Shown piece after piece: positions 28,369 to 39,232 of a DNA stretch of 64,000 bases (positions within the stretch are counted from its first letter, which is position 1; the number at the start of each line of letters is the position of its first letter). The DNA is taken from NCBI GenBank assembly GCA_011772965.1, contig WVYN01000021.1, positions 60,224 to 124,223 on the forward strand, given 5' to 3'. Below the pieces are notes generated by a model. The model did not search any database and was not told where the DNA came from. It saw only the letters and a program-made list of their open reading frames with translations. This stretch comes from Gammaproteobacteria bacterium (GTDB lineage Bacteria > Pseudomonadota > Gammaproteobacteria > Eutrophobiales > Eutrophobiaceae). The translations under genes were made by a program, and so were the position numbers.

Positions 28369-31300
28369 TTATTCAAGCCAGAGTCTGGCATTGTGAAAGA
28401 TTTGCATCCACGGGCTTTCCTCTTCATGCCAGTCGTCGGGTAACCAGGAAAACTGCTTGCTCAAGAATACCCGCTCCGGGTGGGGCATCATGATGGTGAA
28501 ACGGCCATCGGTATTGGTAAATCCGGTCAGACCTTCTACCGATCCGTTTGGATTGGCTGGATACATTTCTGTCGGTTCTCCGTAATTGTTAATGTATCTC
28601 AGGCATGGATTCACCTTGTTCCTGTCGGTCCCTTCCCTGAATACAGCCCGTCCCTCACCATGTGCGACCACAATGGGCAGGCGGATGCCTTGCATGCCCG
28701 TGAATAGTACGGAAGGTGAATTCATTACTTCGGCCATGATCAGCCGTGATTCAAACTGTTCAGACAGATTACGTCTGAATTCCGGCCAATGCTCCGTCCC
28801 GGGAATTAACTGCTGCAAACGCGAGAGCATCTGGCAGCCATTGCAAACACCGAGTCCGAAGGTATCTGTTCTTGAGAAAAACTGATCGAATAACTCTCGG
28901 ACGGACTCATTAAAAAGAATCGATTTACCCCAACCACCACCGGCCCCCAGAACATCGCCATAGGAAAATCCACCGCAAGCCGCAATCCCATGGTAGGAGT
29001 CCAGATTGACATCACCTTGAATGATGTCATTCATGTGAACATCTATAGCGGTAAAACCGGCACGAGTAAACGCTGCTGCCATTTCAATATGGCCGTTTAC
29101 TCCCTGTTCACGCAATATGGCAACTTTCGGTCTTGTCCCCGTGATCGTGGTTTTCCTTAGACTGAATGAAGAACTGAGATCAAAAAACACTCCCGGATCG
29201 TTTTCATCCAGTAATTGATTAAACTCCTGATCGGCACAGACCGGATTATCACGCAATGATTGCAGCCTGTAACTGGTTTCTGACCAGAGCCGATGCAATT
29301 GATGAATATTTTCCGAGAAAAGTAACTTGCCACCAGAGTATATATTTATATTTTTATTATCAGCAAACGTAGCAATTTCATGCACAGCGCCAGCGAGTCT
29401 CTCGCTCTCGGCAAAGATTCTTTTAATACCTGCCACATCATCACGGCGAACCTGTATTATGCAACCGGCCTCTTCTGCAAACAGGATTGGAAGAATTTCT
29501 TCACCCAGCCCATCCAGGTGGATGTCCAGTCCGATTCTCGAGGCAAACGCCATCTCCGTTAGGGTCACAAAAAGGCCACCATCAGAACGATCATGATACG
29601 CAAGTAGCACACCCATCTCGTTCAGGATCTGGATACTGCGAAATAACAATTTCAAGTCAGCGGGGGATTCAATATCCGGGGTCCTGTCACCAATAGCATT
29701 ATAGACTTGGGCAAGTGCGCTTCCGCCCAGGCGGTTACTGCCGGATCCCAGATCAATTAATAATAGGAGCGTGTCGGTTTCATTTCTGTTAAGACAGGGT
29801 GTCAAGCTTTGCCGGACATCGGCAACGGGAGCGAAAGCGGAGACTACCAATGAAAGCGGAGCAGTTACCTGCTTCTTGTCATTGCCTTCCTGCCAGATGG
29901 TATTCATGGACAGGGAATCTTTGCCAACCGGGATACAGATACCGAGTGACTGGCAAAATTCACTGACCGCAGTTACGGTTTCATAAAGCCTGATGTCTTC
30001 ATCGCCCACACCACAAGCGGCCATCCAGTTAGCGGAAAACACGACGTCCCCCAGGTTTAGTATTCGTGCGGCAGCAATGTTGGTAATTGCCTCGGCGATG
30101 GCCATGCGACCGGCAGCAGGGGAATCGATCAATGCCACGGGTGATCGCTCGCCCATCGCCATGGCTTCACCGACATAGTCTTCTATACCTCCCGCAGTGA
30201 CTGCACAGTCTGCGACGGGAGTTTGCCAGGGACCAACCATCTGGTCCCGCACGACCAGTCCGGAGACACTACGGTCAGCGATGGTGATCAGAAAACGTTT
30301 GTCGGCCACCGTAGGCAATTGCAGTATCCTCTGAATGGCATCCTTCAGATCAATCGATGTGGTATCAAAGCTCTGATAACGCTGCCCGGATTTATTCGCA
30401 CTACGCTGCATGCGCGGTAACTTACCAAGCAAGACCGCCATGGGCATATCAATCGGCTTGTTGTTGAATAGGGTGTCCTTCAGTACCAGTTGGTTGTCAC
30501 GGGTTGCTTCTCCAAGTACGGCTACTGGCGCGCGTTCGCGCTCACAGAGGTGCATGAAGTGTGGCAGATCTCTATCAAGGATAGCCAGCACATAGCGTTC
30601 CTGCGCTTCGTTACACCATATCTCCATTGGCGACATGCCGGGTTCGGCATTGGGAATCTTGCGCAGGTCAAAGCTGGCCCCGCGTTGACTGGCACTGACC
30701 AGTTCCGGCAAAGCATTGGAGAGGCCGCCTGCGCCGACATCGTGGATAGAGAGAATGGGATTGGCATCTCCCAATGCCCAGCAGGCATCTATGACTTCCT
30801 GGCAACGGCGTTGTACTTCCGGATTATCACGTTGCACCGAGGCATAATCCAGCGCTACATCACTTTGTCCGGAATCCATGGATGATGCCGCGCCGCCGCC
30901 GAGGCCGATTAACATGGCCGGTCCACCGAGGACAACCAGTTTTGCGCCAGGGGGAATGCCCAGCTTGTGAATATGTATATCCCGGATCATGCCGTAACCA
31001 CCTGCCAGCATGACCGGTTTGTGGTAGCCACGTACCAGGCCATTATGATCGGACTGCTCATAGGATCGGAAATAACCACACAAGGCAGGGCGCCCAAACT
31101 CATTGTTAAATGAGGCACCACCGATCGGACCCTCGATCATGATACCCAGTGCGGAGATAATCCGGTCCGGCTTGCCATATTCCTGTTCCCAGGGTTGCCT
31201 GAATCCGGGGATCATCAGATTGGAAACGTTGAATCCTGTCAGACCTGCCTTGGGTTTGGCACCGCGACCCGTGGCCGATTCATCACGGATTTCACCACCG

Positions 31301-32247
31301 GAACCGGTAGCTGCGCCGGGGTAGGGAGATATTGCCGTGGGATGATTATGCGTCTCCACCTTCATGAGGATATGCACATCCTCATATGATTTTTTATAGC
31401 AGTGATCAACAGAGTCGGGGAAAAAGCGTTGAGCCTGGTATCCGGCTGTCACTGCGGCATTATCTACATAAGCAGATTTTACCTGACCTGGATTAACCTG
31501 GTGGGTCTTGCGGATCATGTCGAACAATGACAGCGGCATAAGCTGGTTGTCTATGGTCCATTCAGCATTAAATATCTTGTGACGGCAGTGCTCCGAATTG
31601 GCTTGAGCAAACATCATCAGTTCCACGTCGGTCGGGTTTCTTCCCAGTTGATTAAAATTATCAAACAGGTAATCGATCTCTGGGGCCGTCAGGGCCAGGC
31701 CCATTTCATCGTCGGCTATGAGCAATGCCTCCCGATCTCCATTCATGATATCTATTTCTCTCAACATGGCAGGCTCCGCGTGACTGAACAGGGCATGTGT
31801 TTCATCTAAGCTCCGAAGAACAGTTTCGGTCATGCGGTCATGAATCAATTGCTCTATTCGTTCAAGCTTGTCGGAATCCAGCTTGATATTCTCATCTGGT
31901 AATGTGAGCAGCCAGACCATACCGCGTTCAACCCGGACAACTTTATTTAATCCACAATTATGGATGATATCGGTGGCCTTGCTGGACCAGGGAGAGATGG
32001 TGCCAGGTCTAGGTGTTACAAGAAAATATTGGCCTTTAATTTCACTGGATTCATTACCGACTAGGGATTCCAGAAGATTATTCAAACGTGCTGTCTCTTC
32101 CGGCTCCAGTTCGGTGGTCGTTTCTACCAGGTAAATGTAGTCAACCTGTATCCCGGGAGTGACACCAAGGATATCCAATAATTGCTCAGCGTATTTGTTT
32201 CTGCGGAAATCTGATAGAGCGGCAGGACCGCGAAAAAAAAGTATCAA
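28369..32247 (-). CDS. purL: Phosphoribosylformylglycinamidine synthase
   Basis: Fourth step of purine synthesis: FGAR, glutamine and ATP to FGAM. The 1292-residue single-chain form, typical of Gammaproteobacteria, carries an N-terminal linker domain, two PurM-like synthetase halves (KVETHNHPTAISPYPGAATGSGGEIRDE; GAGGLSNALPELV) and a C-terminal glutaminase with the nucleophile Cys in GVCNGCQML and AHGEGRA. The start is TTG at 32247: homologues begin at this point (ILFFRGPAALS) and no ATG fits. The downstream gap 28224-28368 separates it from smr and shows only a short GC-rich inverted repeat. Confidence 0.97.
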   Translation of the reverse strand: MILFFRGPAALSDFRRNKYAEQLLDILGVTPGIQVDYIYLVETTTELEPEETARLNNLLESLVGNESSEIKGQYFLVTPRPGTISPWSSKATDIIHNCGLNKVVRVERGMVWLLTLPDENIKLDSDKLERIEQLIHDRMTETVLRSLDETHALFSHAEPAMLREIDIMNGDREALLIADDEMGLALTAPEIDYLFDNFNQLGRNPTDVELMMFAQANSEHCRHKIFNAEWTIDNQLMPLSLFDMIRKTHQVNPGQVKSAYVDNAAVTAGYQAQRFFPDSVDHCYKKSYEDVHILMKVETHNHPTAISPYPGAATGSGGEIRDESATGRGAKPKAGLTGFNVSNLMIPGFRQPWEQEYGKPDRIISALGIMIEGPIGGASFNNEFGRPALCGYFRSYEQSDHNGLVRGYHKPVMLAGGYGMIRDIHIHKLGIPPGAKLVVLGGPAMLIGLGGGAASSMDSGQSDVALDYASVQRDNPEVQRRCQEVIDACWALGDANPILSIHDVGAGGLSNALPELVSASQRGASFDLRKIPNAEPGMSPMEIWCNEAQERYVLAILDRDLPHFMHLCERERAPVAVLGEATRDNQLVLKDTLFNNKPIDMPMAVLLGKLPRMQRSANKSGQRYQSFDTTSIDLKDAIQRILQLPTVADKRFLITIADRSVSGLVVRDQMVGPWQTPVADCAVTAGGIEDYVGEAMAMGERSPVALIDSPAAGRMAIAEAITNIAAARILNLGDVVFSANWMAACGVGDEDIRLYETVTAVSEFCQSLGICIPVGKDSLSMNTIWQEGNDKKQVTAPLSLVVSAFAPVADVRQSLTPCLNRNETDTLLLLIDLGSGSNRLGGSALAQVYNAIGDRTPDIESPADLKLLFRSIQILNEMGVLLAYHDRSDGGLFVTLTEMAFASRIGLDIHLDGLGEEILPILFAEEAGCIIQVRRDDVAGIKRIFAESERLAGAVHEIATFADNKNINIYSGGKLLFSENIHQLHRLWSETSYRLQSLRDNPVCADQEFNQLLDENDPGVFFDLSSSFSLRKTTITGTRPKVAILREQGVNGHIEMAAAFTRAGFTAIDVHMNDIIQGDVNLDSYHGIAACGGFSYGDVLGAGGGWGKSILFNESVRELFDQFFSRTDTFGLGVCNGCQMLSRLQQLIPGTEHWPEFRRNLSEQFESRLIMAEVMNSPSVLFTGMQGIRLPIVVAHGEGRAVFREGTDRNKVNPCLRYINNYGEPTEMYPANPNGSVEGLTGFTNTDGRFTIMMPHPERVFLSKQFSWLPDDWHEEESPWMQIFHNARLWLE

Positions 32248-32328
32248 TTTACATCCAGCCAGGAGAACAGGTTATAAGAACATAATGTGAACAGAAGTAG
32301 ATGATACTATCTGCCCTTGAACAAAGAA

Positions 32329-33207
32329 CTATTTTATTTCATCAACCTTTATTAATACAGACCGGGATTGACTGTTACTTTGCCGGCTTTTGCTGGCAAT
32401 GCCTTGACCGGAACTGCTGGATTGTTGCTCAAGTCCACCAATATCCAGCCATTCCCCCAGATGACCTGTCACGGTCGTCTCGACATCCTGCACATCCAGT
32501 ATTGGTGCCCTACCCGGCCCAACCTTGGTCAACCGCGGCGCGATCAAGAGTGTAACCCGGTTGCCATTCAGCCTAGGCAAGACATAGAACCCGCTGTCAG
32601 CATTAATATATTCAGTGCTGTCATTAACCGCGATGCCACCACCCTGGGTAACATAGCTGGTTCTACTGGAGACGGGAATAGACTGGCCAATGCTGATGTA
32701 GGCGGGATAGCCCTCCGTTGCATTGACCATGAATGTATTACCCTCATTACTTTGGCTACGGGTTTCATTGCCACGGTAGCGAATATTATTGCCTTGATCA
32801 TCACTTCCGGAAATAACCAGGCCTTCTCGGCTACCGGTGCCGGTACCATTGACACCAACACTGACATCCCCGCTTGCGATATTTCCGGAAAAGGACTGTT
32901 CCTGCTGTTTTGTATTAGCCAGTATGCCCTGTCTCACGCGGATCAACAGGCGCCGGGGAGAATTATCAAGTTTAGCCAGTACGGCTCTTATCTGTTCCAG
33001 GTTGGCTGGAGTGGTCTTGACAACGAGTTGATTGTTCATACCAGTGATTGTCCCGCCTGGCTGCACAAGGGGTCGCAGTATCTGGATAATGTCGTCAGCC
33101 GTACGATGCTTCAGCGGGATTACTTCGAGGACCATGCTTCCTGCAGCAATCTGGGTGGCAAGACAAATGCAGATCACAAATAACCATGCTGAGAGGAGCA
33201 GTTTCAC
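32329..33207 (-). CDS. Exported protein with a secretin-N-like domain
   Basis: The 292-residue protein has a signal sequence (about 1-22) and one secretin N-type domain (about 27-82: VIPLKHRTADDIIQILRPLV, NQLVVKTTPANLEQIRAVLAKLD), the small ring-forming domain repeated in GspD and PilQ. A Gly/Ser/Asn-rich middle (100-155) follows, then a region reminiscent of the start of the secretin pore domain (PAYISIGQSIPV, FYVLPRLNGNRVTLLIAPRL). It is far too short to be a full secretin and no type II or IV pilus genes are nearby. GTG at 33207 overlaps the stop of the upstream gene (GTGA), implying coupling with the PLD-like gene. Function unknown. Confidence 0.75.
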   Translation of the reverse strand: MKLLLSAWLFVICICLATQIAAGSMVLEVIPLKHRTADDIIQILRPLVQPGGTITGMNNQLVVKTTPANLEQIRAVLAKLDNSPRRLLIRVRQGILANTKQQEQSFSGNIASGDVSVGVNGTGTGSREGLVISGSDDQGNNIRYRGNETRSQSNEGNTFMVNATEGYPAYISIGQSIPVSSRTSYVTQGGGIAVNDSTEYINADSGFYVLPRLNGNRVTLLIAPRLTKVGPGRAPILDVQDVETTVTGHLGEWLDIGGLEQQSSSSGQGIASKSRQSNSQSRSVLIKVDEIK

Positions 33208-33713
33208 AAACGCATTCTTCTCAGGTTCGGATCAGCAAGACCGCTTTCCCACATTTCAGTAAATTCTTCATCAAGAGCCTTGCATTTTTTTCTATCGTAG
33301 AAATTAAGCGTTGCCTCATAGCGTGATGAATTCAAACGGTGAAGGTAGCCTGTTTTATCCACCATTAAAAGTGACTGGTTATAGTATTTGAATTCATTAG
33401 AGGCCTTGCGAATTTCAAAGAAACTGCTGAAATCACCGGCCAGCCTGACTATTTGATGCCCATTACGGACGATGGTTTCCGGATCGAAAACAATGATTCG
33501 TATACTCGCACGCTTGCCAGAGGTAATCAGTTTCTTGATAGCCTCAATGAAATCGGATGAATTAAATATAAATGGATCAAGCAGTCGACTGATGATATCA
33601 ATCTCACGTTGGCATTGATCGGCCATTATGGCAGCCGCATCCCGGTTTTCACTCCAGCTTTGCAGCTGAATGACCCTGGAGTCTACACCCAGTTGGTATT
33701 TACTAAATTCCAT
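33204..33713 (-). CDS. PLD-like / DUF7931-type protein
   Basis: The 169-residue soluble protein looks like a minimal phospholipase-D-like sensor fold: IFNSSDFIEAIKKLITSGKRASIRIIVFDPETIVRNGHQIVRLA, then YNQSLLMVDKTGYLHRLN. It lacks the paired HxK motifs of active PLD enzymes, so catalysis is doubtful. Similar domains occur at the C-terminus of some GNAT acetyltransferases, but here the domain stands alone. It lies 27 bases after purB and overlaps the secretin-N gene by 4 bases, giving purB-this-secretinN in one transcript direction. Family name is from memory; function unknown. Confidence 0.6.
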   Translation of the reverse strand: MEFSKYQLGVDSRVIQLQSWSENRDAAAIMADQCQREIDIISRLLDPFIFNSSDFIEAIKKLITSGKRASIRIIVFDPETIVRNGHQIVRLAGDFSSFFEIRKASNEFKYYNQSLLMVDKTGYLHRLNSSRYEATLNFYDRKKCKALDEEFTEMWESGLADPNLRRMRL

Positions 33714-33740
33714 GATGATAGTGTTGATTTTCGTAAAGCG

Positions 33741-35138
<1,398 letters not shown>

Positions 35139-35200
35139 CTATTACACAGCAGCCAGCATCATACATCATTATACTATTCTGTGGACGTTGAATCCGCACT

Positions 35201-36241
35201 CTAGGGACAGGGATTCGGTTGCCGTGTGTGGATATCCTCTATCCCTTCCAGTATTTCTGCTTCCAGATCCAGATCGAGGCTGCCAATATTGGTTTTCAGT
35301 TGTTCCATACTCGTGGCTCCAATGATATTGCTGGTCAGGAAAGGGCGGGAATTAACATAGGCCAGCGCCATCTGGGCCGGGTCCAAGCCATGTTTTCGTG
35401 CCAGTTCCACATAGGCGCGCACGCAAGCGATCCCTCGCTCATTGGTGTAACGCGTAAACTGGCTGAACAGGCTGAGTCGACTGTTGGCGGGCCACTCATC
35501 GGTCAGGTATTTACCGGACAAGGTACCGAAGGCCAGAGGTGAATAGGCCAGCAGGCCGACAGCTTCACGCATGGCAAACTCGGCGGTACCGATTTCGAAG
35601 GTACGGTTCAGTAGATTATAGGGATTTTGAACAGAGACAATTCTTGGCAAGCCTTCCATTTCTGCAAGCCGCAGGTACTCGGCGATGCCCCAGGGTGTTT
35701 CATTGGAAATCCCGACATAACGAATCTTGCCGGCCTTGACCAGCTCACCCAGGGCGGCGAGGGTTTCAGCAATAGGGATACCCTGTTGATCTGGTGTATG
35801 GGTGTAACCCAGCTTGCCAAAAAAATTGGTATCACGTTCCGGCCAGTGGACCTGATAGAGATCCACATAATCGCTTTGCAAGCGTTTGAGGCTGTCATTC
35901 AGGGCAAGCTCAATGTTCTTTTTATCCAGACAGTTCTGGCCATTGCGAAAATATTTGGTCCACTCGGCAGCGGGTGTCACCTTGGTGGCAATAATCAGTT
36001 GATCACGATCCTTGCGCTTTGCGAGCCAGGTTCCGAGGATGGCTTCAGTTCTGCCCTGGGTTTCGGCCTGCGGCGGGACCGGGTACATTTCGGCCGTATC
36101 AATAAAATTGATCCCCTGGTCGATGGCGAAATCGAGTTGTTTATGGCCTTCCGGCTCTGTGTTTTGCTCACCCCAGGTCATGGTGCCCAGGCAAATCTGG
36201 CTGACTCTGAGACCCGTATGGCCAAGCTCCCTGAATATCAT
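35201..36241 (-). CDS. tas: Aldo/keto reductase, Tas family
   Basis: NADPH-linked oxidoreductase of the aldo/keto reductase superfamily, very close to E. coli Tas over its full 346 residues (DFAIDQGINFIDTAEMYPVPP, DLYQVHWPERDTNFFGKLGY, ISNETPWGIAEYLRLA, SVQNPYNLLNRTFEIG). The catalytic tetrad is visible: Asp and Tyr in DTAEMY, Lys in IIATKVT, His in QVHWPE. The physiological substrate is unknown; E. coli tas was named for complementing a tyrosine auxotroph. The ATG has no ribosome binding site of its own but overlaps the stop of a 14-codon ORF that does (36238-36282), suggesting translational coupling. Confidence 0.92.
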   Translation of the reverse strand: MIFRELGHTGLRVSQICLGTMTWGEQNTEPEGHKQLDFAIDQGINFIDTAEMYPVPPQAETQGRTEAILGTWLAKRKDRDQLIIATKVTPAAEWTKYFRNGQNCLDKKNIELALNDSLKRLQSDYVDLYQVHWPERDTNFFGKLGYTHTPDQQGIPIAETLAALGELVKAGKIRYVGISNETPWGIAEYLRLAEMEGLPRIVSVQNPYNLLNRTFEIGTAEFAMREAVGLLAYSPLAFGTLSGKYLTDEWPANSRLSLFSQFTRYTNERGIACVRAYVELARKHGLDPAQMALAYVNSRPFLTSNIIGATSMEQLKTNIGSLDLDLEAEILEGIEDIHTRQPNPCP

Positions 36242-36282
36242 ATTGATGAGCGTTTGTTGTAGTTAATAAAACAGATAAACAT
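36238..36282 (-). CDS. Possible 14-residue leader ORF coupled to tas
   Basis: On the minus strand an ATG at 36280-36282 follows a very strong Shine-Dalgarno (GGAGGAGG, 36287-36294) at ideal spacing. It encodes MFICFINYNKRSSI and ends in TGA overlapping the tas ATG (ATGA). A hairpin (CTCCAT and ATGGAG, + strand 36291-36307) can cover that Shine-Dalgarno. The arrangement suggests that ribosomes reach tas through this leader and that the hairpin may modulate initiation. Supported by layout only. Confidence 0.4.
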   Translation of the reverse strand: MFICFINYNKRSSI

Positions 36283-36333
36283 GAATGCCTCCTCCATAAA
36301 TAATGGAGAGAGCAAATGCTCATTGACTGGAAA

Positions 36334-36993
36334 TCAGTGTGGTTGTTTTACGATCCGCAAGTAGGGCTTGGGTGCATTCCAGCCTTCCGGGAATTTTACT
36401 TTCGCGTCCTCATCGGATACAGCGGGAACAATGATTACATCTTCTCCACTCTTCCAGTTCACCGGGGTTGCAACCTTGTGTTTGGCTGTCAACTGGAGGG
36501 AATCCAGCACGCGCAGAACTTCATCAAAATTACGCCCTGTACTCATTGGGTAAGTCAGGATCAGCTTGATGAGTTTATCCGGACCAATAATGAATAAGGA
36601 ACGGATGGTGGCGTTATCAACTGCCGTTCTCTCCTTGGCTTTGCCGCTGGCATTGGGGTGTATCATGTCGTAAAGCTTTGCAACCTTCAGGTCAGTATCG
36701 CCAATCATTGGATAATTTACTGCCTGTCCCTGGGTTTCCTGGATATCGCCCATCCAGGCATTATGGTCAGCCACTGAATCTATGCTTAAGCCGATAATTT
36801 TGGTATTACGTTTATCAAATTCCGGCTTGAGTTTTGCCATGTAGCCAAGTTCTGTTGTACAGACCGGGGTAAAATCCTTGGGATGGGAGAAAAGAATTGC
36901 CCAGCTGTCACCAATCCAGTCATGGAAATTGATCGTTCCTTCCGTCGTTTCTGCTGTAAAGTCAGGTGTTTCGTCTCCAATTCTGAGTGACAT
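36334..36993 (-). CDS. 1-Cys peroxiredoxin (Prx6 type)
   Basis: Reduces hydrogen peroxide and organic hydroperoxides in the cytoplasm. The 219-residue protein has the peroxidatic Cys in DFTPVCTTELG (C45), the Prx6 length and the C-terminal extension (TPVNWKSGEDVIIVPAVSDEDAK). No second Cys is present, so it is a true 1-Cys enzyme needing an external thiol for resolution. GAGAGAAA precedes the ATG. It is upstream of tas, with an IR (36310-36321, GAGCA/TGCTC) and the tas leader hairpin between them. Confidence 0.95.
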   Translation of the reverse strand: MSLRIGDETPDFTAETTEGTINFHDWIGDSWAILFSHPKDFTPVCTTELGYMAKLKPEFDKRNTKIIGLSIDSVADHNAWMGDIQETQGQAVNYPMIGDTDLKVAKLYDMIHPNASGKAKERTAVDNATIRSLFIIGPDKLIKLILTYPMSTGRNFDEVLRVLDSLQLTAKHKVATPVNWKSGEDVIIVPAVSDEDAKVKFPEGWNAPKPYLRIVKQPH

Positions 36994-37206
36994 TTTTTCT
37001 CTCTCCAGATTTAAGATGCTGCAATTATAGGTTTCTCACTGATGTATTTAAATAGTATTTCGATATGCATTATAAGGTTTAGTCATATTAAAACTCAGTC
37101 AAAATCAGGCTGGCGTTTGCCGGAATATCAATAGACGGATCAGACAAATAGAGGAACTTGTGATACCTTTTCATCAAGACCAGATCAGCCCCCGGTAGAT
37201 GAACAC

Positions 37207-38238
37207 ATGCAAAGTATTATACTAACCCGACCGGATGATTTTCACCTGCACGTCCGGGATGGCGAGGCAATGGCAAGTGTTATCCAGGCAAGTGCCAGGC
37301 AATTTGCCCGCGCCATCATCATGCCCAATCTCAACCCGCCTGTGGTAACTGTCCATCAGGCGATAGATTACCGGGAAAGGATACTGGCCTGCCTGCCGAA
37401 AAACACCAGCTTCATGCCATTAATGACGCTGTTCCTTACAGAACAAACCGGCGTTAGTGAGATTGCGATGGCCCGTGATTCTGATGTGGTTTTTGCGGCG
37501 AAGTATTACCCGGCTGGTGCCACCACCAATTCGGAAAACGGCGTCAGATCCATAGAGCGGATATCCCCGGTACTGGAAGCCCTGGAAGAGCATGGGTTGT
37601 TATTACTAATGCATGGAGAAGTCACAGACCCTTCGGTTGATATCTTTGATCGGGAGAAGGTTTTCATCGATACGGTACTTCTGCCGCTACTCGAGCGTTT
37701 TCCCGGTTTACGGGTAGTGTTTGAACACATAACGACCAGCGATGCGGCCGATCTTGTGATGCATGGCCCGGAAAACCTTGCCGCCACTATCACACCCCAG
37801 CACTTATTACTGAACCGGAATGCCCTGTTTGCTGGTGGCTTGCGCCCACATCATTATTGTTTGCCAATACTCAAGGCCGAGGCCCACCGTCTTGCAATTG
37901 TTAATGCCGCCACCAGTGGTCATCCCAGGATATTTCTGGGAACCGACAGCGCACCGCATGCCAGGCATCTCAAGGAAAGTGTTTGTGGTTGCGCTGGTAT
38001 TTATACAGCCTTAAATGCCATGGAATTGTATGCGGATGTGTTTGAAAACGAGGGCAAGCTGGACAAACTTGAGGCCTTTGCCGGCCATCATGGTGCCGAT
38101 TTTTATGGCCTGCCCAGGAACAAAGATACGATCACTCTCATCAAGGAAGACTGGACCATTCCTGAAAGCGTACCCTTTGGTGCCGATAAACTGGTGCCTT
38201 TTCGAGCCGGTGAAATCTGTCACTGGAAATTTCAGTGA
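37207..38238 (+). CDS. pyrC: Dihydroorotase (class II)
   Basis: Third step of pyrimidine synthesis, cyclising carbamoyl-aspartate. The 343-residue protein matches the E. coli-type enzyme: metal-binding [10 protein letters not shown] near the start, the carboxylated Lys in [14 protein letters not shown] (about 98-111), [18 protein letters not shown] and the catalytic Asp in FLGTDSAPH. Its stop overlaps the rnt start (GTGA), so the two genes are coupled. Confidence 0.96.
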   Translation: MQSIILTRPDDFHLHVRDGEAMASVIQASARQFARAIIMPNLNPPVVTVHQAIDYRERILACLPKNTSFMPLMTLFLTEQTGVSEIAMARDSDVVFAAKYYPAGATTNSENGVRSIERISPVLEALEEHGLLLLMHGEVTDPSVDIFDREKVFIDTVLLPLLERFPGLRVVFEHITTSDAADLVMHGPENLAATITPQHLLLNRNALFAGGLRPHHYCLPILKAEAHRLAIVNAATSGHPRIFLGTDSAPHARHLKESVCGCAGIYTALNAMELYADVFENEGKLDKLEAFAGHHGADFYGLPRNKDTITLIKEDWTIPESVPFGADKLVPFRAGEICHWKFQ

Positions 38239-38852
38239 GCAGCGAGGCCGGTTCTGAAATCATGCACACCCGGTTTCGTGGCTACTATCCGGTTGTTGTC
38301 GATGTTGAAACGGGTGGTTTTAATCCAGTAACCGATGCCCTGCTGGAAATCGCGGCATTTACCTTGAAGGTGAATGATAACGGGAACTGGCAACTGGCAG
38401 ATAGTATGAGCCATCACGTCAAGCCTTTCGAGGGTTCCAATTTGGATCCCGCTGCCCTGGAGTTTACGGGGATAGATCCGGAACATCCTTTCAGACAGCA
38501 AATAGCGATCGATGAAAACGATGCCCTGAGGGATATTTTCAAGCTCGTCCGTAAAAATATGAAACAGTCTGGTTGCCGCCGCGCGATACTGGTAGGCCAT
38601 AATCCGTCATTTGATCTGGCTTTCCTGAATGCCGCAGTTGACCGTTGTGCAATTAAGCGTAATCCCTTTCATCCATTCAGTACCTTTGATACAGCAACAC
38701 TGGGTGGCCTGGCCTATGGTCAAACCGTTCTGTCAAGGGCAGTGCTGGCCGCTGGTCTGGAATGGGATGATGATCAGGCACATTCGGCACGTTATGACGC
38801 AGAGAGAACTGCAGAGCTTTTTTGTAATATCGTTAATCGCTGGGGGACTTGA
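38235..38852 (+). CDS. rnt: Ribonuclease T
   Basis: DEDD-family 3'-5' exoribonuclease that trims tRNA and other stable RNA 3' ends. The 205-residue protein has all Exo motifs: [12 protein letters not shown] (Exo I, DxE), [13 protein letters not shown] (Exo II) and [14 protein letters not shown] (Exo III). The DVETGGFNP and [11 protein letters not shown] segments are typical of RNase T. The start is GTG, overlapping the pyrC stop by 4 bases. It converges on the CbiX-like gene. Confidence 0.94.
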   Translation: MSSEAGSEIMHTRFRGYYPVVVDVETGGFNPVTDALLEIAAFTLKVNDNGNWQLADSMSHHVKPFEGSNLDPAALEFTGIDPEHPFRQQIAIDENDALRDIFKLVRKNMKQSGCRRAILVGHNPSFDLAFLNAAVDRCAIKRNPFHPFSTFDTATLGGLAYGQTVLSRAVLAAGLEWDDDQAHSARYDAERTAELFCNIVNRWGT

Positions 38853-38861
38853 GATAAATAA

Positions 38862-39227
38862 TCACTCCTGGCTTACATGTCGTGTGATCAACTTGGCGAT
38901 ATCTTCCTGTTTGCCAAAGTGTGTGAGCATGTGGATTTCACAACTGGCATGAGTGGTATTCAATTCCTTGATCATTCCCGGAATATCCCGCTGCACGTGA
39001 TTGCCGGAGTTCAGAAAAAAAGGGTAAACAAATATTTCCTCCGCACCTTTTTTCACTACACTTTCAACCGCAGTGGGTAATGAAGGTTCACAGACTTCGA
39101 GAAAGGCATGTTGCACCAGTTCATAACCTGTCTCGAGCTGCATACTGATGCGGGTAACCATCTCGACAATCTCGTTATTGGATTCTTCACGACGGCTGCC
39201 GTGTGCAATTACAATAAGTGCTTTCAT
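38862..39227 (-). CDS. Short CbiX/SirB-type chelatase-like protein
   Basis: The 121-residue protein is a single chelatase domain with the two metal/catalytic His segments LIVIAHGSRREESN (His 9) and VYPFFLNSGNHVQRDIP, as in CbiX-short and SirB, which insert Co or Fe into sirohydrochlorin. Length matches the small homodimeric form. No other cobalamin or siroheme gene is nearby, so the in vivo metal is undecided. It sits 5 bases after mtaD on the same strand, probably in one transcript. Confidence 0.85.
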   Translation of the reverse strand: MKALIVIAHGSRREESNNEIVEMVTRISMQLETGYELVQHAFLEVCEPSLPTAVESVVKKGAEEIFVYPFFLNSGNHVQRDIPGMIKELNTTHASCEIHMLTHFGKQEDIAKLITRHVSQE

Positions 39228-39232
39228 AAAAT

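Noticed and set aside
32368..33183. 271-codon plus-strand open frame opposite the secretin-N gene.
   Set aside because: No family features or ribosome binding site; the minus-strand frame has a signal peptide and a recognisable domain and overlaps its neighbour in operon fashion.
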